Positions 16,403 through 23,611 of a DNA stretch of 33,111 nucleotides are shown piece by piece. Position 1 is the first letter of the stretch, and each line of letters opens with the position of its first letter. Under the pieces are notes generated by a model, which made no database searches, was not told the origin of the DNA, and saw only the letters and a list, made by a program, of their open reading frames with translations. The position numbers were made by a program, and so were the translations under genes. The DNA comes from Anaerolineae bacterium (GTDB lineage Bacteria; Chloroflexota; Anaerolineae; Aggregatilineales; Phototrophicaceae), in the NCBI GenBank assembly GCA_013360465.1, contig JABWBO010000040.1:1-33111 (forward strand), in the 5' to 3' direction.

Positions 16403-17241
16403 CCCCTTACCGCCTGCCGGACGAAACAAGCATCGCCGGCGTGGTGCTGAAAGCGGCAAATCTGGCGCGCGCCCGCGCCTTCTACGCCGCCCTGCTCGGT
16501 TTCGCCGTCGTCGGCGAGTCGGCGGATGCGCTGAACCTCGCCCCGTCGCGCGACGCCGCGCCGATCATCACCCTGCGCGCCATCCCCGACGCCGTGCCCA
16601 AGCCATCGCGGACGGTCGGGCTGTATCACGTCGCCATCCTGGTCTCTGGGCGCGCCGCCCTGGGCAAGATCATCGCTCGCCTGCTGGCGGCGCGCTATCC
16701 CCTGCAAGGGGCGTCGGACCACGCCGTCAGCGAGGCGCTCTATCTGGCGGACACCGAGGGCAACGGGCTGGAGATCTACCGCGACCGTCCCCGCGAGGAC
16801 TGGCGCATGGACGCCGACGGCGTGGCGATGACCACCGAGGCGATGGATGTCGACGGCGTGCTGGAAGCCCGCGACACCTCGCCCTGGACGGGAATCGATC
16901 CGCTGACCCAGATCGGTCATGTCCATCTGAGTGTGAGCGACCTGAAGGAAGCAGAGGCGTTCTGGGTCGATTCTATCGGCTTCGACGTGATGCAGCGCAG
17001 CTATCCCGGCGCGCTGTTCGCCGCTGCCGGGGGCTATCATCATCACCTGGGGTTGAATACCTGGGCGGGGAAGCGTCCGCCGCCGCCGAACGCCACCGGT
17101 CTGGAGTCCTTCGCGCTGTACCTTCCGGGCGGCATCACCGCCGCCGCCGCGAATCTGCGGGCGCAGGGGCGCGCCGTCGAAGTTGTGGACGGGCGCGCCG
17201 TCGTGACCGACCCGGACGGCGGGACGGTCATCCTCGCGTAA
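16399..17241 (+). CDS. Two-domain VOC protein (glyoxalase / extradiol-dioxygenase-like)
   Basis: A 280-residue protein with two vicinal-oxygen-chelate modules. The first starts GVVLKAANLARARAFYAALL; the second starts IGHVHLSVSDLKEAEAFW and contains GYHHHLGLNTW. Candidate metal residues are the His of VGLYHVAI, the His of IGHVHL, the HHH cluster and the Glu of NGLEIYRDRP. The layout fits catechol-2,3-dioxygenase-like or CatE-type proteins; the substrate is unknown. Start is GTG 16399 overlapping the upstream stop by 4 bp, so translation is likely coupled. The 13-bp palindrome after the stop should end the transcript. Confidence 0.9.
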   Translation: MTPYRLPDETSIAGVVLKAANLARARAFYAALLGFAVVGESADALNLAPSRDAAPIITLRAIPDAVPKPSRTVGLYHVAILVSGRAALGKIIARLLAARYPLQGASDHAVSEALYLADTEGNGLEIYRDRPREDWRMDADGVAMTTEAMDVDGVLEARDTSPWTGIDPLTQIGHVHLSVSDLKEAEAFWVDSIGFDVMQRSYPGALFAAAGGYHHHLGLNTWAGKRPPPPNATGLESFALYLPGGITAAAANLRAQGRAVEVVDGRAVVTDPDGGTVILA

Positions 17242-17254
17242 AGGCAAACCTGCG

Positions 17255-17287
17255 CCGTAGGGGAGACGCGCCGGGTCTCCCCTACGG
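17255..17287. terminator. Perfect 13-bp palindrome, likely bidirectional terminator / REP-like repeat
   Basis: CCGTAGGGGAGAC (17255-17267) pairs perfectly with GTCTCCCCTACGG (17275-17287) over a 7-nt loop. It lies between convergent genes ending at 17241 (+) and 17349 (-). There is no U-run, so it may be a REP-like repeat rather than a classical intrinsic terminator. It nearly matches the element at 10110-10134. Confidence 0.7.
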
Positions 17288-17348
17288 GACATCTCATGCG
17301 GGGGCGATCCACCGGCTCGCCCGCTTCCGTCGGCGGCTCGCGAAAGGC

Positions 17349-18518
17349 TTACCCCAGCGCGCAGTAGCGCTGTTCGAAATCCGGCGGGACCAGCACCGTG
17401 TCGATCAGGTACAGGCTGCCGCTGAGCGTCATGTAATGCTCGGCATCCGTCACCGCCACCGCGCCGTCGATGACGAAACCGCCCGGCGCGGCGCGGAAGG
17501 TGTGCGTCGTCCCCGCCAGCGTCGGCAGGCTGCCTTCGGTGGTGAGCTGCGCCGGCGTGTACGATCCCACGCTGATGTGATGGAAGATCAGCGCGCGCAT
17601 CGCCTCGGTGCTGCTCATGGCGCACTCGAACACCTCCGGCGGGACCGACAGCACCGCGCCGTCCGTCGGGGCGAAGACCGTCAGCGGAAAATTGGGGTTG
17701 CCGAAGAGCGTCTCGAAGCGCGCCATCTCGATCAGCGCGACGATGTTTTCCGCCGCGTAAAGCGTTTCGCCGTCGGTGACCTGCAGGTCCGCCGTCAGCC
17801 CGCGCAGAAAGGTGATGATGTCGGTCGGGACGCGGCGGGGCAGACCGACCCGCATGTTCACCGGCTGACCGCCGCTGTAGCCGCCGCTCATGGCGATCAG
17901 GCTGATCAGGTTGGGCGCGAAATAGCCCTGCTCAATGCGCAGGAAGGGCGTCTGTGGGGTGGCGGGATCGACGACCGTGAGCTGGCGATAGCCGCCCGCC
18001 GGGGCAGATGCCGCCGCTGCCTGTCGATAGCTCACGCCGCCGATCACGCCTCTGCCGTCCAGGTTCAGGGTCAGCGGCGGGGAGTTCCTGACGTTGTTGA
18101 TCAGGATGATGCAGGAATCGTCCGCCCGCGTGGCGGCGCACAGCCGGTCTTCATCGAGGACGATCAGGTCGAGCGTGTTATCGCCACCCCCGCCGACCAG
18201 CGCGGCGGTGTGATAGCCCGGCGCGAGCGGCGGGAAGGTCCAGGCGCGGGTGTACGCCGCGCCGCCGGAAGGGGCGACGATGAAGGTCGCCGCCGCCGAC
18301 CGGTAGGCGACATACGGGAAATAGTCGCTGATCGAGCCGGGCGTGAAATTGACCAGCACCGGTCTGCCATCGGTCATCGTCATGGAAACCGCCGCGCCGT
18401 CGTTGACCAGCTGAACCACACGCAGAAACGCCGGTGCGCCGCTGTCCTGCGCCGTCGCGGCGGAAGCCCCCAGGCTGAGGATCAGCAGCAGAATCGCCAT
18501 CGTCAGTCTTCGCAGCAT
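17349..18518 (-). CDS. Exported fasciclin (FAS1)-domain protein
   Basis: A 389-residue protein with a clear signal peptide (RRLTMAILLLILSLG, Ala-rich cleavage region near ATAQ). A beta-rich middle (about 28-250; for example FLRVVQLVNDGAAVSMTM and SIILIN-like strands) is compatible with DUF4397-type repeats found with FAS1. A FAS1 domain occupies about 265-385, with FPLTVFAPTDGAV, ALIFHHISVG and the final SLYLIDTVLVPP. FAS1 domains mediate adhesion or matrix contact. The protein is expected outside the cell, but no sorting motif is seen. GGAGG sits about 8 bp before ATG 18518. Confidence 0.88.
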   Translation of the reverse strand: MLRRLTMAILLLILSLGASAATAQDSGAPAFLRVVQLVNDGAAVSMTMTDGRPVLVNFTPGSISDYFPYVAYRSAAATFIVAPSGGAAYTRAWTFPPLAPGYHTAALVGGGGDNTLDLIVLDEDRLCAATRADDSCIILINNVRNSPPLTLNLDGRGVIGGVSYRQAAAASAPAGGYRQLTVVDPATPQTPFLRIEQGYFAPNLISLIAMSGGYSGGQPVNMRVGLPRRVPTDIITFLRGLTADLQVTDGETLYAAENIVALIEMARFETLFGNPNFPLTVFAPTDGAVLSVPPEVFECAMSSTEAMRALIFHHISVGSYTPAQLTTEGSLPTLAGTTHTFRAAPGGFVIDGAVAVTDAEHYMTLSGSLYLIDTVLVPPDFEQRYCALG

Positions 18519-18640
18519 CGCAATTCCTCCCTGAAGAAGCGCTCACCGGCAGGCGCGGCAGATTTTCCCGCGCGTCCGATGCGGTCGATACAATCGCTGA
18601 TCCTATTGTCGCACGGGAAACTGATCGGGGAAACTGACGG

Positions 18641-18779
18641 CACACCGACGGGTGCATTTCAGATTATTGGGGATACGGGACAACGCGGGCGTTGTCCCAA
18701 AATGTACCTCCGTAGGGAAAAATGCCTGCATCATCCGTTGAAGTACCCAAAATATTGAAATGCACCCCACACCGACGGG
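18641..18779. mobile_element. MITE-like element between 12-bp direct repeats
   Basis: The 12-bp CACACCGACGGG occurs at 18641-18652 and again at 18768-18779. The ~115 bp between begins and ends with an imperfect inverted repeat, whose outer 12 bp (GGGTGCATTTCA 18650-18661; TGAAATGCACCC 18756-18767) are perfect. Inside is another palindrome, GGGACAACGC/GCGTTGTCCC (18677-18698 region). No coding sequence. The pattern fits a non-autonomous element with a target duplication. It lies in the 313-bp gap between the fasciclin gene and the S41 peptidase gene; 18519-18640 shows nothing else clear. Confidence 0.6.
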
Positions 18780-18789
18780 GTTCGGTCTT

Positions 18790-18824
18790 CCCCTGACCCC
18801 TCTCAACGCGAAAGGGGTCAGGGG
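18790..18824 (-). terminator. Strong hairpin terminator of the S41 peptidase gene
   Basis: A perfect 12-bp stem, CCCCTGACCCCT (18790-18801) with AGGGGTCAGGGG (18813-18824) and an 11-nt loop, lies 7 bp past the peptidase stop. The U-tract is poor, but stem strength and position favour a terminator. Confidence 0.7.
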
Positions 18825-18831
18825 AGAGTGG

Positions 18832-21171
18832 TTATTCGAGTTCGCGCACTTCCAGGATGTAGCTGCCGGCGCTGGCGTCGTCATAGGTTGCGACTTCCAG
18901 GATGACCGTCAGCCCACCGGGGACTTCCAGTTCCGTCAGCGACGAGTTGGGCGCGGTCACGCCGTCGTCAGAGTCGTCGCTTTCCGCGAGAAGCTGATCG
19001 GACAGGTCATAGATGCGCAGCACCGTATCGAGCGCGCTGGCTTCGTCGGTTAGGAAGATGCTGATCACGCCGTCCTGTTCGAAGATCAGCGTATAGCGGA
19101 TGCGCTGCCGTTCGACCACCTCGCCGGCGACCGTCTCGCCGACGGCGATCTCGCCGCCGTCAACCAATTCGACGGCGGTCACTTCGTCCAGATGCGCCAC
19201 CGCGCCATCCAGGACCGGGTCGCCTTCGGCGAACAGCGTCTCCTCGTTGACCGGGATGACCACCGTCGGGGCGACGCCCGTGCCTTCGATGATGATCTCG
19301 CCGTCGGGACCGAGCGCCCGTGAAGCCGAATACTGAAGCTGGAGTCCGTCCGGCATCAGATAGGTGGTTTGCCCGCCGCCTAAGCCTGCCGTCGGGTACT
19401 GACCGACGACGGCGGCGCGGTCCTGCAGGGTCATGTCGTAAGTGAAGTATTCGCAGGCGCTGTTGCAATTCGGTCCCACCAGGACGGCGACCGCGCCGTT
19501 GTAGCGCAGTTCCTCCGGCGGCAGGTAGTACTGCCCTTCAAAATCGGGGTCGGCGTAGAATTCGCCCAGACTCTCGTCGTAGGTGGCGGCGTTGCCCAGC
19601 AGCAGCGGTTCGTTGAAGAAGTACGCCGCCATCTGATCGGCAAGGAAGCCGCTGCCGCCGCCGTTCTGGCGCATGTCGATGATCAGCCCCGGCACGCCCG
19701 CGCCGTTGAGGTACTGGATCATCCGCTCCCACAGCTGGATGCTGAGGAGGTCATTGTCGGCGAAGCTGTAGATCTTGACGTAGCCGTAGCCGTTTTCCAG
19801 CAGGCGGAACTCGACCGGCGGCTCGGCGCCGGTCAGCCCGGCGTTGAACGACGAGAAAGCGAAGCTGACGCGCTCTGGCACGCTGGTCAAAGTCACGGTC
19901 GTCGGCTCGTCGCCGGGGTTCTGATAGGTGGCTTCGACATCCGTGCCGACTTCCGAGCGCAGCATGTAGCGCAGCTGCTGAAGGCGCAGCGTGTGTTCGG
20001 CGCTGAACGGCAGCGACCAGGGGCGGGTGGCGCTGATCACATCGTCGATCGGCTGCCCGTTGAGTTCGATCAGTTCCGCGCCAAGCGCGATTCCCGCCTG
20101 CGCCGCCGGTCCCTCTTCCAGCAGGAAGTTGACGATCACCCGCCCGTCGTCGATCTCGCGCGCCGCCATGCCCAGACCGCCGCCGGTGGCGTTGATGAAC
20201 TCGGCGTCGTCGGTCGGGGCGCTCAGGTGACCGTCAGGGATCGACCAGATGAAATCGCGCAGGGCGTGCTGATAGGCGAAGGAGTCGCCGTCGGCTTCCG
20301 CCTGCTCAAACAAGGGGCGAAATTCCTCGCGCTTGGCGTCCCAGTCGATGCCCTTATATTCCGTGTAGGCATAGGTCTCGCGGAACAGCGCGATCAGCGC
20401 GTCGAAGGCTTCGGTATAGCTGAGGGCGGAGAAATCTTCCTGTTCCGCGCCTTCGCCCTCGATCAGGTCGATCACCGAGCGGCGCGACCGGTCGAAAGTG
20501 AACGGGTCGGTGTCGAGGTTGACGATGGTATAGCCCTGCGGCACGATGACGATCGGGTCGTCGGCGCTGAAGAGCAAGCCGTCCTCGCCGAAGCCGGAGG
20601 GGAAGCCCTGGGCGTCATCCGGCGCGTAAATCAGATATGTGCCGCCGATGATCTCCGCCTTCGCCGAGGGGTTGGGATTAATCCGTGTCGAGGCATAAGC
20701 GCCGGACCAGCCGCCGCCATAGAGATCGCGCTCTTCCAGGTAGGGATCGCCCCAGGTGTTGGTCCAGTAAGCGATGGCGTAGATCATCACGCCGGTGTCT
20801 TCCCCGCCATCCTGATCGACATCGCGCAGGCTGGCGGCGGGTTCAATCGGCAGATCGATGCTGTAGGTGAACGGCGAGGTATAGAAGTCCGAAGTGATCT
20901 TGCCGATGACCTGCGATGCTTCCGGCATCAGGAAGCCGCGATCCCGGTCCACAAATCCCGCCTGATCTTCGAGGATGACCAGCGGTTCCGCCACGCCCAT
21001 CGTGAAGAAGCCGTTGGTATAAGTCACTGCGCCGGTGATAGAAACTGGTCCGCCCTCGTCGTTGATGATCTCGGCGGCGGGGATGGCATCCTGCGCCAGC
21101 GCCATCGAGACGATCCCCGGCGCGATCAGCGCCGCGAGCAGCAGGATCAGAAAAAGCCTGTTTTGTTTCAC
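18832..21171 (-). CDS. Exported S41-family serine peptidase with C-terminal PPC-like domain
   Basis: About 779 residues. GTG 21171 is chosen because GAGGAG lies ~8 bp upstream and it starts a clean signal peptide (KQNRLFLILLLAALIAP, cleavage near MALAQ); the open frame extends to 21303 but over repeat-like DNA. About 70-260 is beta-rich and unassigned. A DGHLSAP His (about 315) is followed by a PDZ-like segment (EGPAAQAGIALGAELIELNG) and the S41 core, with IIDMRQNGGGSG and the nucleophile S571 in GPNCNSACEYF. The Lys expected ~25 residues after the Ser in CtpA-type enzymes is absent (TAGLGGG). The DGH/Ser pair therefore resembles tricorn-type S41 members. The last ~100 residues (RIRYTLIFEQDG to GSYILEVREL) match a PPC-type beta domain. 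It should act outside the membrane. Confidence 0.9.
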   Translation of the reverse strand: MKQNRLFLILLLAALIAPGIVSMALAQDAIPAAEIINDEGGPVSITGAVTYTNGFFTMGVAEPLVILEDQAGFVDRDRGFLMPEASQVIGKITSDFYTSPFTYSIDLPIEPAASLRDVDQDGGEDTGVMIYAIAYWTNTWGDPYLEERDLYGGGWSGAYASTRINPNPSAKAEIIGGTYLIYAPDDAQGFPSGFGEDGLLFSADDPIVIVPQGYTIVNLDTDPFTFDRSRRSVIDLIEGEGAEQEDFSALSYTEAFDALIALFRETYAYTEYKGIDWDAKREEFRPLFEQAEADGDSFAYQHALRDFIWSIPDGHLSAPTDDAEFINATGGGLGMAAREIDDGRVIVNFLLEEGPAAQAGIALGAELIELNGQPIDDVISATRPWSLPFSAEHTLRLQQLRYMLRSEVGTDVEATYQNPGDEPTTVTLTSVPERVSFAFSSFNAGLTGAEPPVEFRLLENGYGYVKIYSFADNDLLSIQLWERMIQYLNGAGVPGLIIDMRQNGGGSGFLADQMAAYFFNEPLLLGNAATYDESLGEFYADPDFEGQYYLPPEELRYNGAVAVLVGPNCNSACEYFTYDMTLQDRAAVVGQYPTAGLGGGQTTYLMPDGLQLQYSASRALGPDGEIIIEGTGVAPTVVIPVNEETLFAEGDPVLDGAVAHLDEVTAVELVDGGEIAVGETVAGEVVERQRIRYTLIFEQDGVISIFLTDEASALDTVLRIYDLSDQLLAESDDSDDGVTAPNSSLTELEVPGGLTVILEVATYDDASAGSYILEVRELE

Positions 21172-21206
21172 GGGTACTCTCCTCAAAAAGCAAACAATGT
21201 CGGTAG

Positions 21207-21275
21207 GGCGCAGCAGACTGCGCTGCGCCTGGGTCTTCACCATCTTGATGGTCGGGCGCAACGCTGCGCGCTCCA
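21207..21275. repeat. REP-like hairpins upstream of the S41 peptidase gene
   Basis: GGCGCAGC (21207-21214) pairs with GCTGCGCC (21222-21229) over a 7-nt loop. A second small GCGCA/TGCGC hairpin follows near 21258-21271. They lie just upstream of the GTG start and would fall in the leader RNA if transcription begins beyond them. Confidence 0.5.
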
Positions 21276-21324
21276 CAAGTGCCTTGTGCTTCATTATCGC
21301 CATGTAAAGGCGGTTGTACAGGCG

Positions 21325-22815
21325 TCATATCCCCAGCGAGAGATATTTCACTTCCAGGTATTCGTCGATGCCGACGCTGCCGCCTTCGCGCCCCAAGCCG
21401 CTCTGCTTGACGCCGCCAAACGGAGCCTGCGCCGTCGAGGGCAGTGCGTCGTTCGCCCCGATGATGCCGTACTCCAGGCGTTCGGCGACGCGCATCACCC
21501 GGCTGACATCGCGCGTGTAGAAATACGCCGCCAGCCCGAAGGGGGTATCGTTCGCCGCCGCGATCACCTCGTCTTCAGTGTCGAAGGGGATGAGCGGGGC
21601 GACCGGTCCGAAGGTCTCCTCCTGGGTGATCAGCATGTCAGCGCGAACGTCCGTCAGCACCGTCGGCTGCCAGAACGTCCCGCCGACGGTGGCGTTGTCG
21701 GGCATGGCGCTGCCGCCCAACATCAGCTTTGCCCCGTGCGCCAGGGCGTCGCTGATGTGCCGTTCCACCTTCAGCCGCGCCGCCATGTCGATCAGCGGAC
21801 CCAGCACGCTGTCCGGCAGCAAGCCGTTGCCGACGCGCATCTTGCCGACTTCTTCGGCGAAGTGGGCGGCGAAGCGGTCATAGATGCCGCGCTGCACGTA
21901 GATGCGGTTGGCGCAAACGCAGGTCTGCCCATTGTTGCGGAATTTCGAGGCAATCGCCCCTTTGATCGCCGCTTCCAGATCGGCATCGTCGAAGATGATG
22001 AAGGGCGCGTTGCCGCCCAATTCCAGCGAGATGCGCTTGACCGTCGCCGCCGAGTTGCGGATGAGAATCTTGCCGACCTCGGTCGAGCCGGTGAAAGACA
22101 CCTTGCGCACCCGGTCGTCGGCGAAGATCACGTCGGAAAAGGGGATCGGGTCGCTGCACGGCAGGATGTTGACCACGCCGGGCGGGAAACCGGCGTTGAT
22201 GAAGACCCGCCCCAGTTCGAGCGCTGAAAGCGGCGTTTGCTCCGCCGGCTTGCAGATCGCCGTGCAGCCCGCCGCCAGCGCCGGTCCAAGCTTGCGGGTG
22301 AGCATCGCCGACGGGAAGTTCCAGGGGGTGATCAGCGCCACCACGCCGACCGGCTGGCGCAGCACCATCAGCCGCTTGCCGGCGACAGACGCCGGGATAA
22401 TCTGCCCGTAGATGCGCTCTGCCTCGCCGGCGAACCAGTTCAGGAAGCTGGCGGCGTAGACGATCTCGCCGCGCGCTTCGGTCAGCGGCTTGCCCTGTTC
22501 CAGGGTCATGAGAGTCGCCAGATGTTCCTTGCGCTCCACCATCAGCGCGGCGGCTTTGCGCAGCAGGTCGGCACGCTGAAGCGCCGGCAGCGCCGACCAG
22601 GCGGGCAGCGCCGCCGCCGCCGAATCGATGGCGGCGTGGGTATCCGCCGCGCCGGCGTCAGGGATGGTCGCCAGCAGATCGCCGGTGGCGGGGTTGGTGA
22701 CCTCGAAGGTCCTTCCGTCCGCCGCCGGGCGGAAGGCGTTGTCGATGAACACGCCATAGGCGGCATCGGCGAGGGTCTGGCGGGCAATCGTCCGCGCATC
22801 GAGAGGGATCGTCAT
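21325..22815 (-). CDS. NAD(P)-dependent succinate-semialdehyde-type dehydrogenase
   Basis: A 496-residue aldehyde dehydrogenase close to GabD-type succinate-semialdehyde dehydrogenases, by length and motifs. It has the cofactor loop FTGSTEVGK, the base Glu in LELGGNAP (about 265), catalytic C299 in NNGQTCVCANR, where the second Cys two residues on (CVC) is typical of GabD, and the ending FGGVKQSGLGREGG. It would convert succinate semialdehyde, or a similar semialdehyde, to the acid. No clear ribosome site precedes ATG 22815. A minus-strand TATAAT (22883-22888) lies about 70 bp upstream without a good -35. It is only distantly similar to the dehydrogenase at 6752-8194. Confidence 0.93.
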   Translation of the reverse strand: MTIPLDARTIARQTLADAAYGVFIDNAFRPAADGRTFEVTNPATGDLLATIPDAGAADTHAAIDSAAAALPAWSALPALQRADLLRKAAALMVERKEHLATLMTLEQGKPLTEARGEIVYAASFLNWFAGEAERIYGQIIPASVAGKRLMVLRQPVGVVALITPWNFPSAMLTRKLGPALAAGCTAICKPAEQTPLSALELGRVFINAGFPPGVVNILPCSDPIPFSDVIFADDRVRKVSFTGSTEVGKILIRNSAATVKRISLELGGNAPFIIFDDADLEAAIKGAIASKFRNNGQTCVCANRIYVQRGIYDRFAAHFAEEVGKMRVGNGLLPDSVLGPLIDMAARLKVERHISDALAHGAKLMLGGSAMPDNATVGGTFWQPTVLTDVRADMLITQEETFGPVAPLIPFDTEDEVIAAANDTPFGLAAYFYTRDVSRVMRVAERLEYGIIGANDALPSTAQAPFGGVKQSGLGREGGSVGIDEYLEVKYLSLGI

Positions 22816-22984
22816 GACATAAGTCTCGCTTTCTGACGCGCTCCGCCTGTGCAGCGGCGCGCCGCTTCGCTGATGTATGGAGATTATAACGGGGAAATGA
22901 TCTCAGGCAGCGGTGAATGCGATCTGCTGCGCTGCCTGTGTTAAGATAGGGCAGGCGTCAAGAGCAGTTGGAACGAGGCGAGGC

Positions 22985-23605
22985 ATGGTGCAGCAGACGT
23001 TCACCCTCACCGCCCCGGCGGCTTCGAAAGAGGTGTCGCTGGACGATCTCTTCCCGATCAGCGTCGAACGCTACGAGGCGATGATCCGGGCGGGCGCGAT
23101 CACCGAGGACGACAGCATCGAGCTGATTCACGGGAAGCTGGTCAGGAAGATGGGCAAGAACCAGGCGCACATCATCGTCTCTGAACTCCTGTTGCAGTCC
23201 ATGCAGTTTCGCCTGCCGCCGGGCTGGTTTCTCTCGACCGAAAACCCGATCCTGACCGGCGACAGCCTGCCGGAACCGGACGCACGGGTCACGCGCGGAT
23301 CGCCTCGTGACTATGCCGGCAGGCGGGTGACGGCGGCGGACATCGGCTTGATCATCGAAGTGTCTGACTCGACACTCGACGCCGACCGGGGCGTCAAGCT
23401 CAGCCTGTACGCCGAGGCGGGCATCCCGATCTACTGGATCATCAACATCCCCGACCGCCAGATCGAGGTCTACACGCAGCCGCAGCGCGGCGAAGGCGCG
23501 CCGTTCTACGCCTCGCTGGCGATCTACCCGGCGGACAGCGCCGTGCCGCTGCTGCTGGACGGCGGCGAAGCGGCGGCGCTCCCGGTCGCCGACCTCCTCC
23601 CCTGA
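22985..23605 (+). CDS. Uma2-family (DUF820) putative endonuclease
   Basis: A 206-residue Uma2/DUF820 protein, a PD-(D/E)XK-fold family abundant in cyanobacteria and Chloroflexota. It shows the opening SVERYEAMIRAGAI and IELIHGKLVRKM, then PEPDARV (acidic ligand), LIIEVSDSTLDADRG and KLSLYAEAGIPIYWIIN, in the family order with the E...K pair. The biological role of the family is unresolved. ATG 22985 has GAGGCGAGG just upstream; the frame is open to 22913. A TAAGAT (22942-22947) could be a -10. The stop is 6 bp from the stop of the convergent kinase gene. Confidence 0.9.
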   Translation: MVQQTFTLTAPAASKEVSLDDLFPISVERYEAMIRAGAITEDDSIELIHGKLVRKMGKNQAHIIVSELLLQSMQFRLPPGWFLSTENPILTGDSLPEPDARVTRGSPRDYAGRRVTAADIGLIIEVSDSTLDADRGVKLSLYAEAGIPIYWIINIPDRQIEVYTQPQRGEGAPFYASLAIYPADSAVPLLLDGGEAAALPVADLLP

Positions 23606-23611
23606 TCATCA

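Noticed and set aside
19993-22227. A 744-codon plus-strand open frame
   Set aside because: It is antisense to the S41 peptidase and the aldehyde dehydrogenase, has no domain signature and is rich in Arg, Asp, Gly and His as expected of a GC-rich shadow frame.
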